Source of the DNA: Floridanema evergladense
GTDB taxonomy: Bacteria > Cyanobacteriota > Cyanobacteriia > Cyanobacteriales > Aerosakkonemataceae
Reading direction: 5' to 3' (one strand)
DNA: 64,000 nt
Assembly: GCF_041929205.1 (NCBI RefSeq)
Contig: NZ_JBHFNT010000116.1
This document shows positions 25,177-34,634 of this stretch, one piece after another (position 1 is the stretch's first letter; each line of letters opens with the position of its first letter). Below the pieces are notes generated by a model. The model was not told the DNA's origin. It worked only from the letters and a program-made list of their open reading frames with translations, and did not search any database. Both the position numbers and the translations under genes were made by a program.

Positions 25177-25779
25177 TTATAACTCCCGCTGTGAACCTGA
25201 ACCAGTTTGAGGTGCTGGTTGCACGTTGGTTGGCGCATTCATCCGGGTTGATGGCGCATTACTGTTACCGTCTTCTCCCAAACGTTCGCGCACATCAATG
25301 TAAGGGACATTGCCACTTTCATTCAGAGAACGCACACCCGCTTGACCTTCGCGCCATGCTAAAAGACTATTCAGCGTCCGAACGGCATCTTGATTAGGTT
25401 TCAGGGTAAAAATCAAATTCTCACAGCGTCCATTAATCACGCTGGCAGTGCAAACAACCCTTTGACCATTCATCATGCCAACAGTGATATATCTCAACTG
25501 TTTGTTCAGGCGATAGTTTTCCAAACGGGCACTAACTTCTCGACAGCGAGTTAAAGGGTCATATCCGGCACTTCGGAAAGTATTGGAAACCCAACGAATC
25601 CAAGGTTCGCTGGCACCTTGGGCATTTTGGTAAATTGTGACGGGTACGCCGCTAGATATGTCACAATAAAAACCCTTTGCGGCAGAGTTTTGTGCCTGAC
25701 TCGGTTGGTGAAATGTGCCGAATGCACTAAGGCTAACAACTCCAGCAGTGAAAACTTTGGTCAGTATTGATAGTTTCAT
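25177..25779 (-). CDS. COP23-domain protein, exported
   Basis: The 200-residue protein has a signal peptide (about 1-29, ending QPSQAQ) and a domain with FYCDISSGVPVTIYQN, RWVSNTFRSAGYDPLTRC and VGMMNGQRVVCTAS. This matches the cyanobacterial COP23 family, named after a circadian-oscillating membrane protein of Synechococcus RF-1. Conserved Cys pairs may form disulfides. Its gene is directly coupled to that of protease 2, one base apart. Confidence 0.82.
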   Translation of the reverse strand: MKLSILTKVFTAGVVSLSAFGTFHQPSQAQNSAAKGFYCDISSGVPVTIYQNAQGASEPWIRWVSNTFRSAGYDPLTRCREVSARLENYRLNKQLRYITVGMMNGQRVVCTASVINGRCENLIFTLKPNQDAVRTLNSLLAWREGQAGVRSLNESGNVPYIDVRERLGEDGNSNAPSTRMNAPTNVQPAPQTGSGSQREL

Positions 25780-25934
25780 AGTTGTTTCAACTACACAAGG
25801 TAGCTACGGGAAATTTACTACCTATTAAATATTCCCAAAATAGCCGAGCTTGGCACAGACCGCCATAAAACTTTACATTTGATTGCGTAAAAGTGGATGT
25901 TTAAACGTTAAAATAACCTGTTTATCTGCCCAGA

Positions 25935-26050
25935 AAAAGGTTTGGCGGTTAAAACCGCGACTACACAAACGAAGTCCGCGCAGGCGGACTTCCCGGAAAC
26001 CTGCGTAGGCAGGTTTTGTCTGTGTAGCCACGACTTTAGTCGTTGGGAGA
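25935..26050. repeat. Compound palindromic repeat upstream of gatA
   Basis: It contains AAGTCCGCGCAGGCGGACTT and AACCTGCGTAGGCAGGTT as inner hairpins, and outer arms with CGACTACACA and TGTGTAGCC plus CGACTTTAGTCG. Simple forms of the CGACTAAAGTCG part occur at about 7700 and 61225. Long frames on both strands here, including a 64-codon extension of gatA, are repeat artefacts. Confidence 0.7.
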
Positions 26051-26133
26051 ATTGCTCGATCGAGGTAATTTTCAATTCGGCGAGGAAACCTATACTTATA
26101 GATCTGGGCAATCAGATAAAAAGAGGTCGCTGC

Positions 26134-27594
26134 ATGGCATCCATCCGCGAGTTGCACCAACAACTCATCACCAAAGAACGTTCGGCTGTAGAAATAACTA
26201 AGGAAGCTTTGGAACGCATCGAGGCGGTAGAACCGAAAGTGCGTAGTTTTTTGTGCGTCACAGCAGATCAGGCTTTAGAAAAGGCAAAGGCGGTAGATGC
26301 GAAAATTGCCGCTGGTGAAGATATTGGACTGCTGGCAGGAATTCCTATTGCCATTAAGGACAATATGTGTACTAAAGGAATTCCCACTACTTGCGGCTCA
26401 AAAATTTTGCAAGGTTTTGTCCCTCCCTACGAGTCAACTGTAACCCAAAAGTTGGCGGAAGCTGGGGCGGTGATGGTGGGTAAGGCGAACATGGACGAGT
26501 TCGCAATGGGTAGTTCTACGGAAACTTCGGCTTATCAGGTTACAGCTAACCCTTGGGATTTGCAAAGGGTTCCCGGTGGATCTTCGGGGGGTTCGGCTGC
26601 GGCTGTGGCGGCTGATGAAGCTGTGGTGTCTTTGGGTTCGGATACTGGGGGATCGATTCGGTTGCCTGCGTCTTTCTGCGGTATTGTGGGTATGAAGCCG
26701 ACTTATGGTTTGGTTTCCCGTTTCGGTTTGGTGGCTTATGGTTCTTCTTTGGATCAAATTGGGCCATTTGGAAGAACGGTAGAAGATGCAGCTATTTTAC
26801 TGGGTGCGATCGCAGGTTACGATCCCAAAGATTCCACTAGTTTAAATGTGAAAATCCCCAACTATGCTAAATCTTTGAAACCGAATTTCAAAACTAGGGG
26901 TGTTCTGAGAGTTGGCGTGATTTCGGAAACTTTTGGTCAAGGTTTAGATCCAGTTGTCGAGAAAGCTGTAACTAAGGCGATCGAAGTTTTGCAAGAATTA
27001 GGTGCAGAAATTCATGTAGTTTCTTGCCCTCGGTTTCAATACGGTCTACCAGCATATTACATCATTGCACCTTCCGAAGCTTCGGCAAATTTAGCCCGCT
27101 ATGATGGAGTGAAATATGGGTTACGAGATGAAGAGGCAAATACTCTTTTATCTATGTACACTAAGACTCGCGCTGCTGGATTTGGGACGGAAGTAAAGCG
27201 GCGGATTATGTTAGGAACTTATGCTTTATCAGCAGGTTACTATGATGCCTATTATTTAAAGGCACAAAAAGTCCGCACTTTGATTAAAAAAGACTTTGAT
27301 AGTGCTTTTGAAAAGGTGGATGTTTTAGTTTCTCCCACTGCACCAACAACGGCATTTAAAGTAGGTGATAAAACTGCCGACCCTTTAAGTATGTATTTGA
27401 CTGACTTGATGACAATTCCAGTTAATTTAGCTGGTTTACCTGGGTTAAGTGTTCCTTGCGGTTTTGATGAAAAAGGTTTACCAATTGGAATGCAATTGAT
27501 CGGGAGAGTATTGCAAGAGGAATTACTGTTGCAAGTAGCTTATGCTTACGAACAAGCAACTACTTGGAATCAACGTAAGCCGAATTTGGATTAA
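26134..27594 (+). CDS. gatA: Aspartyl/glutamyl-tRNA(Asn/Gln) amidotransferase subunit A
   Basis: The 486-residue protein starts MASIRELHQQLITKERSAVE, normal for GatA. The amidase signature has catalytic Lys in IPIAIKDNMCTKG, cis-Ser in GSDTGGSIRLP and nucleophile Ser in PGGSSGGSAAAVAA. It hydrolyses glutamine and passes ammonia to the GatB site that transamidates mischarged Glu-tRNA(Gln). AGAGG at 26122-26126 supports the start at 26134; an upstream in-frame ATG at 25942 only crosses repeats. gatB and gatC are not nearby. Confidence 0.96.
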   Translation: MASIRELHQQLITKERSAVEITKEALERIEAVEPKVRSFLCVTADQALEKAKAVDAKIAAGEDIGLLAGIPIAIKDNMCTKGIPTTCGSKILQGFVPPYESTVTQKLAEAGAVMVGKANMDEFAMGSSTETSAYQVTANPWDLQRVPGGSSGGSAAAVAADEAVVSLGSDTGGSIRLPASFCGIVGMKPTYGLVSRFGLVAYGSSLDQIGPFGRTVEDAAILLGAIAGYDPKDSTSLNVKIPNYAKSLKPNFKTRGVLRVGVISETFGQGLDPVVEKAVTKAIEVLQELGAEIHVVSCPRFQYGLPAYYIIAPSEASANLARYDGVKYGLRDEEANTLLSMYTKTRAAGFGTEVKRRIMLGTYALSAGYYDAYYLKAQKVRTLIKKDFDSAFEKVDVLVSPTAPTTAFKVGDKTADPLSMYLTDLMTIPVNLAGLPGLSVPCGFDEKGLPIGMQLIGRVLQEELLLQVAYAYEQATTWNQRKPNLD

Positions 27595-27688
27595 CTGGGG
27601 ACTGGGGATTGGGGATTAGGGACTGGGAAATTACCAATTCCTAATTCCTCACCAATTACCAACTACCAACTACCTATTACCAAAAACT

Positions 27689-30325
27689 ATGTCTTTTGTT
27701 GGTTTACACACTCACAGCGATTACAGTTTACTTGATGGCGCGAGTCAAATTCCTGAACTGATCGATCGCGTTATCGAATTGGGTATGCCTGCGATCGCAC
27801 TTACGGATCATGGTGTAATGTATGGTGCGATCGAATTAATTAAAGTTTGCCGGAATAAGAACGTAAAGCCGATCGTTGGTAACGAAATGTACGTGGTAGA
27901 AGGCGAACTAGAAAAACAAGAAAAACGTCGTCGCAAATATCACCAAATTGTCTTAGCCAAAGATACCCAAGGTTACAAAAACCTTGTTAAATTAACTACT
28001 ATTTCTCACCTGCAAGGCGTTCAAGGCAAAGGAATTTTTTCCCGTCCTTGTATTAACAGAGATTTACTCAAACAATATCACGAAGGGTTAATTGTTACCA
28101 GCGGTTGTCGTGCAGGTTTAGTTCCCCAACTAATTTTACAAGGTAAATTAAAAGAAGCTAGAGAATGCGCTAAATGGTATCAAGAAGTATTTCAAGATGA
28201 TTATTATTTAGAAATTCAAGATCACGGTTATTTAGAAGACAGAATTGTTAATGTTGAAATCGTTAAAATTTCTCAAGAATTAGGCATAAAAATTGTCGCC
28301 ACTAATGATTCCCATTTTACAGGTTGCTCCGATGTAGAAGCACACGACGCTTTATTATGTATTAACACAGGTCAGAAATTAATAGAAGACAACCGAATGC
28401 GCTATAGCGGGACAGAATATTTAAAATCTCCTGAAGAAATGACACATTTGTTCCGCGATCATTTGCCAGATGAAGTAATTAAAGAGGCAATTAATAACAC
28501 TTTAGAAGTAGCAGAAAAAGTTAAAAAATACGAAATATTTAATGAGCCAAGATTACCTGATTATCCCGTTCCTCCAGAGCATACACCAAGCACTTATTTA
28601 GAAAAACTAGCTAGAGAAGGATTACAAGAAAGATGCAATAGTCGTAGTTATAATGACATCGAATCGGCATATAAAGAACGCCTGGAATATGAATTAAAAA
28701 TGATCGAACAGATGGGATTTTCCACTTACTTTTTAGTAGTGGGAGACTACATCAGATTTGCTAGAGATAAAGGCATTCCAATTGGACCCGGAAGAGGTTC
28801 GGCGGCAGGTTCTTTAGTTGCTTATGCTTTAAGAATTACTAATATCGATCCGGTACATCACGGATTATTATTTGAACGGTTCTTAAATCCAGAACGGAAA
28901 TCAATGCCTGATATTGATACGGATTTTTGTATTGAAAGAAGGCAAGAAGTAATTGAGTATGTAACCGAAAAATACGGCAAAGAAAGGGTAGCACAAATTA
29001 TTACTTTTAACCGTTTAACTTCTAAAGCGGTGTTAAAAGATGTCGCTAGAGTGTTGGATATTCCTTACAAAGAAGCCGATGAAATGGCGAAATTAATTCC
29101 GGTAGTCAGGGGAAAACCAACTAAGTTAAAGGTGATGATTTCTGATGATACTCCTGCCAAAGAGTTTAAAGAAAAATATGATAATGATGAAAATGTCCGG
29201 CGTTGGATTGATATGGCAATGCGGATTGAAGGTACTAACAAAACTTTTGGCGTTCATGCTGCGGGTGTGGTAATTTCTGCTCAACCTTTGGATGAAGTTG
29301 TACCGTTACAAAGAAATAATGACGGTTCGGTAATTACTCAGTATTTCATGGAAGATTTGGAATCGCTGGGTTTGTTAAAAATGGATTTTTTGGGGTTGAA
29401 AAATCTGACGATTATTCAAAATACATTAGATTTAATTGAAAAAAATCGGGGATTTAAAGTCAATCCAGATGATATTACTTCTGATGAAAGAAAGGCTTTT
29501 AAAATTTTGGCTAAAGGTGAAGTAAAAAAACGCCCGCCAGAGGTAGAAAAAACTTATAAAGTGTTAGAAAAAGGTCATTTGGAAGGGGTATTTCAATTAG
29601 AATCTTCGGGAATGCTTGATGTGGTAAAAAAATTAAAGCCTTCAAGTATAGAAGATATTTCTTCAATTTTAGCATTGTATCGACCGGGGCCTTTAGATGC
29701 GGGATTGATTCCTAAGTTTATCGATCGCAAACACGGCAGAGAAGAGATAAATTACGAACATCCACTGCTAGAACCCATACTTCAAGAAACTTATGCGGTC
29801 TTAGTATATCAAGAACAAATCATGAAAATGGCTCAAGATTTGGCAGGATATACTTTAGGACAAGCCGATCTATTGCGGCGTGCAATGGGAAAAAAGAAAG
29901 CTGAAGAAATGCAGAAACAGCGGGAAAGTTTTATTGACGGTGCAACTAAAAATGGAGTTAATAAAAGAATAGCAGAACAGTTATTCGATCAAATGGTTTT
30001 GTTTGCTGAATATTGTTTAAGCTATGACACTGAAATAATGACTGTGGAATATGGCGCAATGCCGATCGGGAAAATTGTGGAAGAAAGCATATATTGTACA
30101 GTTTATAGCGTTGATAGTAATGGCTTTATATATACTCAACCGATCGCTCAATTTCATAATCGAGGACAACAAGAAGTTTTTGAATATTCCTTAGAAGATG
30201 GTTCAATTATTCGAGCAACGAAAGACCATAAATTTATGACTACTGATGATCAAATGTTGCCAATCGATGAAATTTTTGCCAAAGGGTTAGATTTAAAGCA
30301 AGTGGCACAAATAGAGGAGTTATAA
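27689..30325 (+). CDS. dnaE: DNA polymerase III alpha subunit, N-terminal half with N-intein
   Basis: The first 775 residues are the N-extein. The PHP domain starts GLHTHSDYSLLDGAS, and the polymerase domain has GPGRGSAAGSLVAY and the catalytic MPDIDTDFC. The N-intein runs from Cys776 (codon at 30014) for 103 residues: CLSYDTEIMTVEYG, the block B histidine motif RATKDHKF and DQMLPIDEIF, as in other cyanobacterial DnaE inteins. After trans-splicing it joins the half encoded at 30383. The stop at 30323 is followed only 57 nt later by that half, in the same frame. Confidence 0.97.
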   Translation: MSFVGLHTHSDYSLLDGASQIPELIDRVIELGMPAIALTDHGVMYGAIELIKVCRNKNVKPIVGNEMYVVEGELEKQEKRRRKYHQIVLAKDTQGYKNLVKLTTISHLQGVQGKGIFSRPCINRDLLKQYHEGLIVTSGCRAGLVPQLILQGKLKEARECAKWYQEVFQDDYYLEIQDHGYLEDRIVNVEIVKISQELGIKIVATNDSHFTGCSDVEAHDALLCINTGQKLIEDNRMRYSGTEYLKSPEEMTHLFRDHLPDEVIKEAINNTLEVAEKVKKYEIFNEPRLPDYPVPPEHTPSTYLEKLAREGLQERCNSRSYNDIESAYKERLEYELKMIEQMGFSTYFLVVGDYIRFARDKGIPIGPGRGSAAGSLVAYALRITNIDPVHHGLLFERFLNPERKSMPDIDTDFCIERRQEVIEYVTEKYGKERVAQIITFNRLTSKAVLKDVARVLDIPYKEADEMAKLIPVVRGKPTKLKVMISDDTPAKEFKEKYDNDENVRRWIDMAMRIEGTNKTFGVHAAGVVISAQPLDEVVPLQRNNDGSVITQYFMEDLESLGLLKMDFLGLKNLTIIQNTLDLIEKNRGFKVNPDDITSDERKAFKILAKGEVKKRPPEVEKTYKVLEKGHLEGVFQLESSGMLDVVKKLKPSSIEDISSILALYRPGPLDAGLIPKFIDRKHGREEINYEHPLLEPILQETYAVLVYQEQIMKMAQDLAGYTLGQADLLRRAMGKKKAEEMQKQRESFIDGATKNGVNKRIAEQLFDQMVLFAEYCLSYDTEIMTVEYGAMPIGKIVEESIYCTVYSVDSNGFIYTQPIAQFHNRGQQEVFEYSLEDGSIIRATKDHKFMTTDDQMLPIDEIFAKGLDLKQVAQIEEL

Positions 30326-30382
30326 ACTTAGGATTACAAAGAAAAAAGTCAAAAATTGAACAAATACTAGGGAGTTACAAAC
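30326..30382 (+). other. 57-nt linker splitting the dnaE intein
   Basis: The linker keeps the reading frame of both halves (19 codons). It holds two in-frame TAG codons at 30329-30331 and 30368-30370 in addition to the TAA at 30323-30325. GGGAG at 30370-30374 gives the second half its own ribosome-binding site, 8 nt before GTG. There is no homing-endonuclease sequence. Confidence 0.9.
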
Positions 30383-31747
30383 GTGGTTAAAATTGTCAGT
30401 CGTAAATCATTGGGAGTTCAACCTGTTTACGATATCGGTGTTGAACGCGATCATAACTTTATTTTTGCAAATGGCTTAATCGCTTCTAATTGCTTTAACA
30501 AATCCCATTCAACTGCTTACGCTTACGTCACTTACCAAACTGCTTATTTAAAAGCAAATTTCACAGTAGAATACATGGCGGCATTGCTAACAGCTAATAG
30601 TGGCGATCAAGATAAAGTACAAAAATACATTGCTAACTGTCAGGAATTAAACATTAAAGTAGAAGGGCCAGATATTAACCGTTCTGATATTGATTTTACA
30701 CCTTCAGATGGTAAAATTTTGTTTGGTTTGTCAGCTGTTAAAAATGTTGGGGAAAATGCTATTGAGAGCATTTTAGAAGCGAGAAGACAAGGTGGAAAAT
30801 TTAAAGATTTGGCGGATTTGTGCGATCGCATTAACCTGCATAGCGTTAACAGTCGTGCTTTAGAAGCATTAATCAAATGTGGTGCATTAGATTGTTTAAA
30901 CAAAAACCGTCAGCAACTCATTGAACATTTACCTTTCGTCATCACTTGGGCACAAAAAAGTAAAGGAGTTTCCGATCAACCAACTTTATTTGACTTAGAA
31001 ACAGTCAGAAGTCCTGCACCAAAACCACCACAAGTAAACGATTTTATACCCAAAGAAAAGCTACAATTTGAAAAAGAATTACTGGGTTTTTATGTTTCCG
31101 ATCATCCCCTAAAAGCTGTTGAAAAATTAGCCCCTAAATTAAGTTTAGATCCCACTCCTATCACTCTTAATCAATTAGCAGAAAACCGAAAAGGTAATGT
31201 TCATGTTATTGTCATGATCGCCGAAATTAAAAAAGTGGTAACGAAAAAAGGTGAACCAATGGCAATTTTGCAAATTGAAGACTTAACTGACAAGATTGAA
31301 GCAGTTGTTTTTCCTAAGACTTATGACAAAGTTAACTCTGCTTTAGTAACAGATGTACCACTAATTTTAAAAGGTAAAGTAGACGCAAAAGAAGAACAAC
31401 TTCAGCTAATTGTTAATGAAGCAGAATTAGTTCCAGCTGATGTACTGGCGAGTCTGGAAGAAACGGAAGAAACAGAAATAGATGAACCAGAATTTATGGT
31501 AGTTTTGGAACTCACATTACCACAAATTGAAGACCAAGAACAACTTAATAATTTGAAAGCACTTTTAAAAGAATACTCCAGCGACGAACAGTCAAAATTT
31601 CCTGTAATCGCAGTGGTACAAGGAAAACATTTGCGTCAAGCTGTACGCTTTGGTAAAGAGTTCTGGGTGCAGGATTATCAAAATGCTGTTTCCAGTCTTC
31701 AAGATGCCAAATTCAATGCTCGGATTTACTCACCAATTCAATTTTAA
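30383..31747 (+). CDS. dnaE: DNA polymerase III alpha subunit, C-intein and C-terminal half
   Basis: The C-intein is residues 1-36 (MVKIVSRKSLGVQPVYDIGV, then ERDHNFIFANGLIASN), with the terminal Asn followed by the +1 Cys of CFNKSHSTAYAY. The remaining 418 residues are the C-extein, with the HhH-containing region (ALIKCGALDCLN) and an OB-fold (HVIVMIAEIKKVVTKKG). N- and C-exteins together give 1193 residues, normal for cyanobacterial DnaE. GTG start with a good Shine-Dalgarno. Confidence 0.97.
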   Translation: MVKIVSRKSLGVQPVYDIGVERDHNFIFANGLIASNCFNKSHSTAYAYVTYQTAYLKANFTVEYMAALLTANSGDQDKVQKYIANCQELNIKVEGPDINRSDIDFTPSDGKILFGLSAVKNVGENAIESILEARRQGGKFKDLADLCDRINLHSVNSRALEALIKCGALDCLNKNRQQLIEHLPFVITWAQKSKGVSDQPTLFDLETVRSPAPKPPQVNDFIPKEKLQFEKELLGFYVSDHPLKAVEKLAPKLSLDPTPITLNQLAENRKGNVHVIVMIAEIKKVVTKKGEPMAILQIEDLTDKIEAVVFPKTYDKVNSALVTDVPLILKGKVDAKEEQLQLIVNEAELVPADVLASLEETEETEIDEPEFMVVLELTLPQIEDQEQLNNLKALLKEYSSDEQSKFPVIAVVQGKHLRQAVRFGKEFWVQDYQNAVSSLQDAKFNARIYSPIQF

Positions 31748-31749
31748 AA

Positions 31750-33762
31750 TCAACCAAAACCTTGCCAAATTTTGACTGTTTTATCAGAACTAGCACTGAC
31801 AATTAATTGACCATCAACACTCATTGCTAAAGCATTAACGGCACTAGTATGTTCGCTCAAAGTAGACAGTAATTCACCTGTTTCTAAGCGCCATATCCTA
31901 ATAGTTTTGTCGCTACTGGCGCTTACCAGAGTTTGACCGTCGGGACTAATTTGTACGCCATTTACATACCCGGTATGTCCCGAAAAAGTCCTAATTAATT
32001 CTCCGGTTTGAGTATTCCACAATTTAACTGTTTTGTCTTTACTAGCACTAGCAAGCATTCCTCCATCAGGACTAAATGCTACAGCATAAACTGAATTAAA
32101 ATGTCCGTAAAGAGTGTTAACTAATTCTCCTGTAGCTAACTTCCAAAGTTTAATTTGGTTATCTAAACCACCAGTAGCAATTAAATCTCCTTTTGGATCG
32201 ATCGCTATTGCCTTAATCATTCCCGCAGAAGCAAACAAAGTGCGAATTGGCAACCCATTTTTTAGCCGCCATAATTTGATCGTTCGATCGTCGCCACCAC
32301 TAACTAAAATTTGTCCATCTGGACTGATTGCTACTGCATTAACATCTCTGGAATGTTCGGTTAAAGTTTGCATTAAAGTAGCAGTGTGTAAATTCCAAAG
32401 TTTGATTTTTTCATCATCGCTACCACTAACAAGTATTAAACTATCAGGACTAATAGTTAGAGAATTAACTGCTTTTGTATGTCCTGACAAATTATGTAAA
32501 AGTTCTCCAGTTTGCGAACTCCAAACTTTTATTTGGTCATCTAAACCACCACTAGCAATTACTTGTTTATTGGCACTAATAGCTACTGCCATTACCCAAG
32601 AAGTATGTCCATTTAAGGTATTGATACAACGCCAAATTCGCTTTGCAGAATTGGAATTTGGTTGCCGGGAAACAGGCGGAGGCGTTATCGGACGGCGAAT
32701 ACTTCTTCCGGGTGCCACTGGAGTTGCAACTGGAGTTTTATTAATATTTAAACTTCCCGAAACACCAGGATTAGGTGCAGGTTGTCGAGCAGATGTAGGT
32801 GGGGGAGTAGCTGTAGATGGTTTGGCAGATGTCGGATTTTTCGGTGTAGCGGTTTGCCAACCAACAACGTTTAAATCTTGCCATACTAAATCTGCTGATT
32901 GATAACGTTCATTCACCCAATCTTTGAGCATTTTATCTAAAATTTGGGTCAAGTTATCGCTCACATCTGAACCTTTTTTACGTAAATAATCGCGCCAAAT
33001 CCATTGACCATTTAAAGGATTATAAAGGCTATCGGGTTTTTCTTTAGTCATTAGGTAGATACAGGTTGCACCCAAACTATAAATATCGCTGGCGGGAAAT
33101 ACTTGTCCGTTCCGCAATTGTTCTAATGGTGCATAACCTTCCGTACCTATTTTAGTTCCTGGTAGAGAAGCTGTACTTTCGGTAATTTGTTTGGCAATGC
33201 CAAAATCGATTAACACCAATCTACGATCGTTTTTACGGCGAATAATATTAGTTGGTGTGATATCCCGGTGAATTACTTGTCGTTCGTGAACAAATTTTAA
33301 TACGGGTAAAATATCCCTTAAAACTTCCCGAATTTTTTCTTCACCAAATACTCCCTGTTGCACTAATTCTTGATATAAATTTTGCCCTTCAATAAACTGT
33401 TGTACTAAATACAGACGTTTATCTTGTTCAAAGTAAGCTAACAGGGTGGGAATTTGGGGATGTACTCCTAATTCATGCAGTCTATATGCTTCTTTATTGA
33501 AAAGTTCGATCGCCTTTTCCTGAGATTGCGTCCCTTGAGATTGTACAGAAAATTGCTTAATCACGCAGCTTGCATTTAGCATATCTCGATCGGCTGCAAG
33601 ATAGGTTCTGCCAAACCCTCCTTGTCCGATAGGTTTAATTACTCGGTAACGGTTTCTCAGTAGTGGTTCTAGTTTGCTACCGCAGTTTTGGCAGACCTTT
33701 CTACCTGGAGGATTCAACGGTTGTTTACAATTGGGGTTGAGGCAACATATCATAATTGGCAA
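31750..33762 (-). CDS. Serine/threonine protein kinase with seven WD40 repeats
   Basis: The 670-residue protein begins with a zinc-ribbon-like segment (CCLNPNCKQPLNP, KVCQNCGSKLE). A Hanks-type kinase domain spans about 36-305, with IGQGGFGRTYLA, catalytic HRDITPTNIIRR and DFGIAK. A Pro/Thr-rich linker (about 310-375) leads to seven WD40 repeats (about 380-670), each ending near IKLW or VKIW. The repeats probably form one propeller. Such kinases are common in cyanobacteria; targets are unknown. It is convergent to dnaE, only 2 nt from its stop. Confidence 0.95.
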   Translation of the reverse strand: MPIMICCLNPNCKQPLNPPGRKVCQNCGSKLEPLLRNRYRVIKPIGQGGFGRTYLAADRDMLNASCVIKQFSVQSQGTQSQEKAIELFNKEAYRLHELGVHPQIPTLLAYFEQDKRLYLVQQFIEGQNLYQELVQQGVFGEEKIREVLRDILPVLKFVHERQVIHRDITPTNIIRRKNDRRLVLIDFGIAKQITESTASLPGTKIGTEGYAPLEQLRNGQVFPASDIYSLGATCIYLMTKEKPDSLYNPLNGQWIWRDYLRKKGSDVSDNLTQILDKMLKDWVNERYQSADLVWQDLNVVGWQTATPKNPTSAKPSTATPPPTSARQPAPNPGVSGSLNINKTPVATPVAPGRSIRRPITPPPVSRQPNSNSAKRIWRCINTLNGHTSWVMAVAISANKQVIASGGLDDQIKVWSSQTGELLHNLSGHTKAVNSLTISPDSLILVSGSDDEKIKLWNLHTATLMQTLTEHSRDVNAVAISPDGQILVSGGDDRTIKLWRLKNGLPIRTLFASAGMIKAIAIDPKGDLIATGGLDNQIKLWKLATGELVNTLYGHFNSVYAVAFSPDGGMLASASKDKTVKLWNTQTGELIRTFSGHTGYVNGVQISPDGQTLVSASSDKTIRIWRLETGELLSTLSEHTSAVNALAMSVDGQLIVSASSDKTVKIWQGFG

Positions 33763-33825
33763 AGCACCCGCAGGCTTAATTTTTTCTAGTTAGCAGGTTT
33801 TTCTGTCTTGATACTATCTTTTTTG

Positions 33826-34131
33826 TTAAAGTTTTTCTTGCGGCGATCGCTTCTTTTCCATTATGCCTTGTCTAAAGCCTAACACTACCAAAATATTTGC
33901 CAGTGTTAAAAAAAACTCAGCACCACCATGCAACCAATCAACGTTTGCTAAAGCCTCACCAAGAACTATTTTTGCGTAAATTCCCGCTGGAATGGTGACA
34001 CCGACAAATACCAAAGTCATATAAAACCCAATTAAACCTAAACGTGGCATTTGTTGGGAACGAGTAATAAACCACAAGAAACCCAAATAGGGAAATAGTG
34101 ACACTATAAACAGGGTGTCTTTAGAAATCAT
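33826..34131 (-). CDS. DUF3593 membrane protein
   Basis: The 101-residue protein has three hydrophobic segments (about 5-22, 32-55, 70-90) and the motifs FPYLGFLWFITRS and GGAEFFLTLANILVV. It matches DUF3593, conserved in cyanobacteria and plastids. Its start overlaps the DUF2499 stop by 4 nt. The two are usually neighbours and presumably act together in the thylakoid or plasma membrane, by an unknown mechanism. Confidence 0.88.
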   Translation of the reverse strand: MISKDTLFIVSLFPYLGFLWFITRSQQMPRLGLIGFYMTLVFVGVTIPAGIYAKIVLGEALANVDWLHGGAEFFLTLANILVVLGFRQGIMEKKRSPQEKL

Positions 34132-34484
34132 AGTCCTAATTTAGTTGAAGATTGCGTTTGAGTCTGACTTTCAGGTGTTTTTACCCTAGCAGATTTAGCC
34201 GATCGCCAAATCAACCAACCAGCTATCAACAAAGTAAAATTCCCCAGTACCGTCGTCGAAGCTTGCAGAGTTACCAACCATTCCAGCGACTTCGGGTTAT
34301 CGAAGTAGTGCCAAGTGCAAGCACACATCGCACTCACCAAAGCTGGCAACATTCCCATAGACAAAGCGTACCACGCTCGGTTCTTCGTGACTTCACCATA
34401 AGTCCAAATTAACCAAATCGCAGCCATCCACTCAATAACGCTAGAAACGTGAATGATCCAAGTCGGGATTGAAAGGGCGTGCAT
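34128..34484 (-). CDS. DUF2499 membrane protein
   Basis: The 118-residue protein has MHALSIPTWIIHVSSVIEWM, then MGMLPALVSAMCACTWHYFD and a final hydrophobic helix (TVLGNFTLLIAGWLIW), all characteristic of DUF2499 proteins shared by cyanobacteria and chloroplasts. It is translationally coupled to DUF3593. Confidence 0.9.
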   Translation of the reverse strand: MHALSIPTWIIHVSSVIEWMAAIWLIWTYGEVTKNRAWYALSMGMLPALVSAMCACTWHYFDNPKSLEWLVTLQASTTVLGNFTLLIAGWLIWRSAKSARVKTPESQTQTQSSTKLGL

Positions 34485-34634
34485 GAATCAAGAATAAATA
34501 AAATTTATTCTATGTCATTTTGGTTAAAGTAACTAATTTATTTTTGTAAATATAATCGATAAATTATTCTAGCTGAGTTCATCACTAAAATAACTCTCAG
34601 CTAGTCATCTCTGCCGATGATTCCCACCCCCAAT

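Noticed and set aside
25942..26133. 64-codon N-terminal extension of gatA
   Set aside because: The extension is encoded by the palindromic repeat. A ribosome site and the normal GatA N-terminus favour 26134.
25873..26163. Minus-strand frame overlapping the gatA start
   Set aside because: The translated sequence is the compound palindrome read as protein (repeated Ala, Arg, Gly and Cys), a frequent false call in cyanobacteria.
32114..32902. 262-codon plus-strand frame antisense to the WD40 kinase
   Set aside because: It lies antisense inside the WD40 and linker coding region and shows no domain; repeat periodicity of the sense gene explains the open frame.
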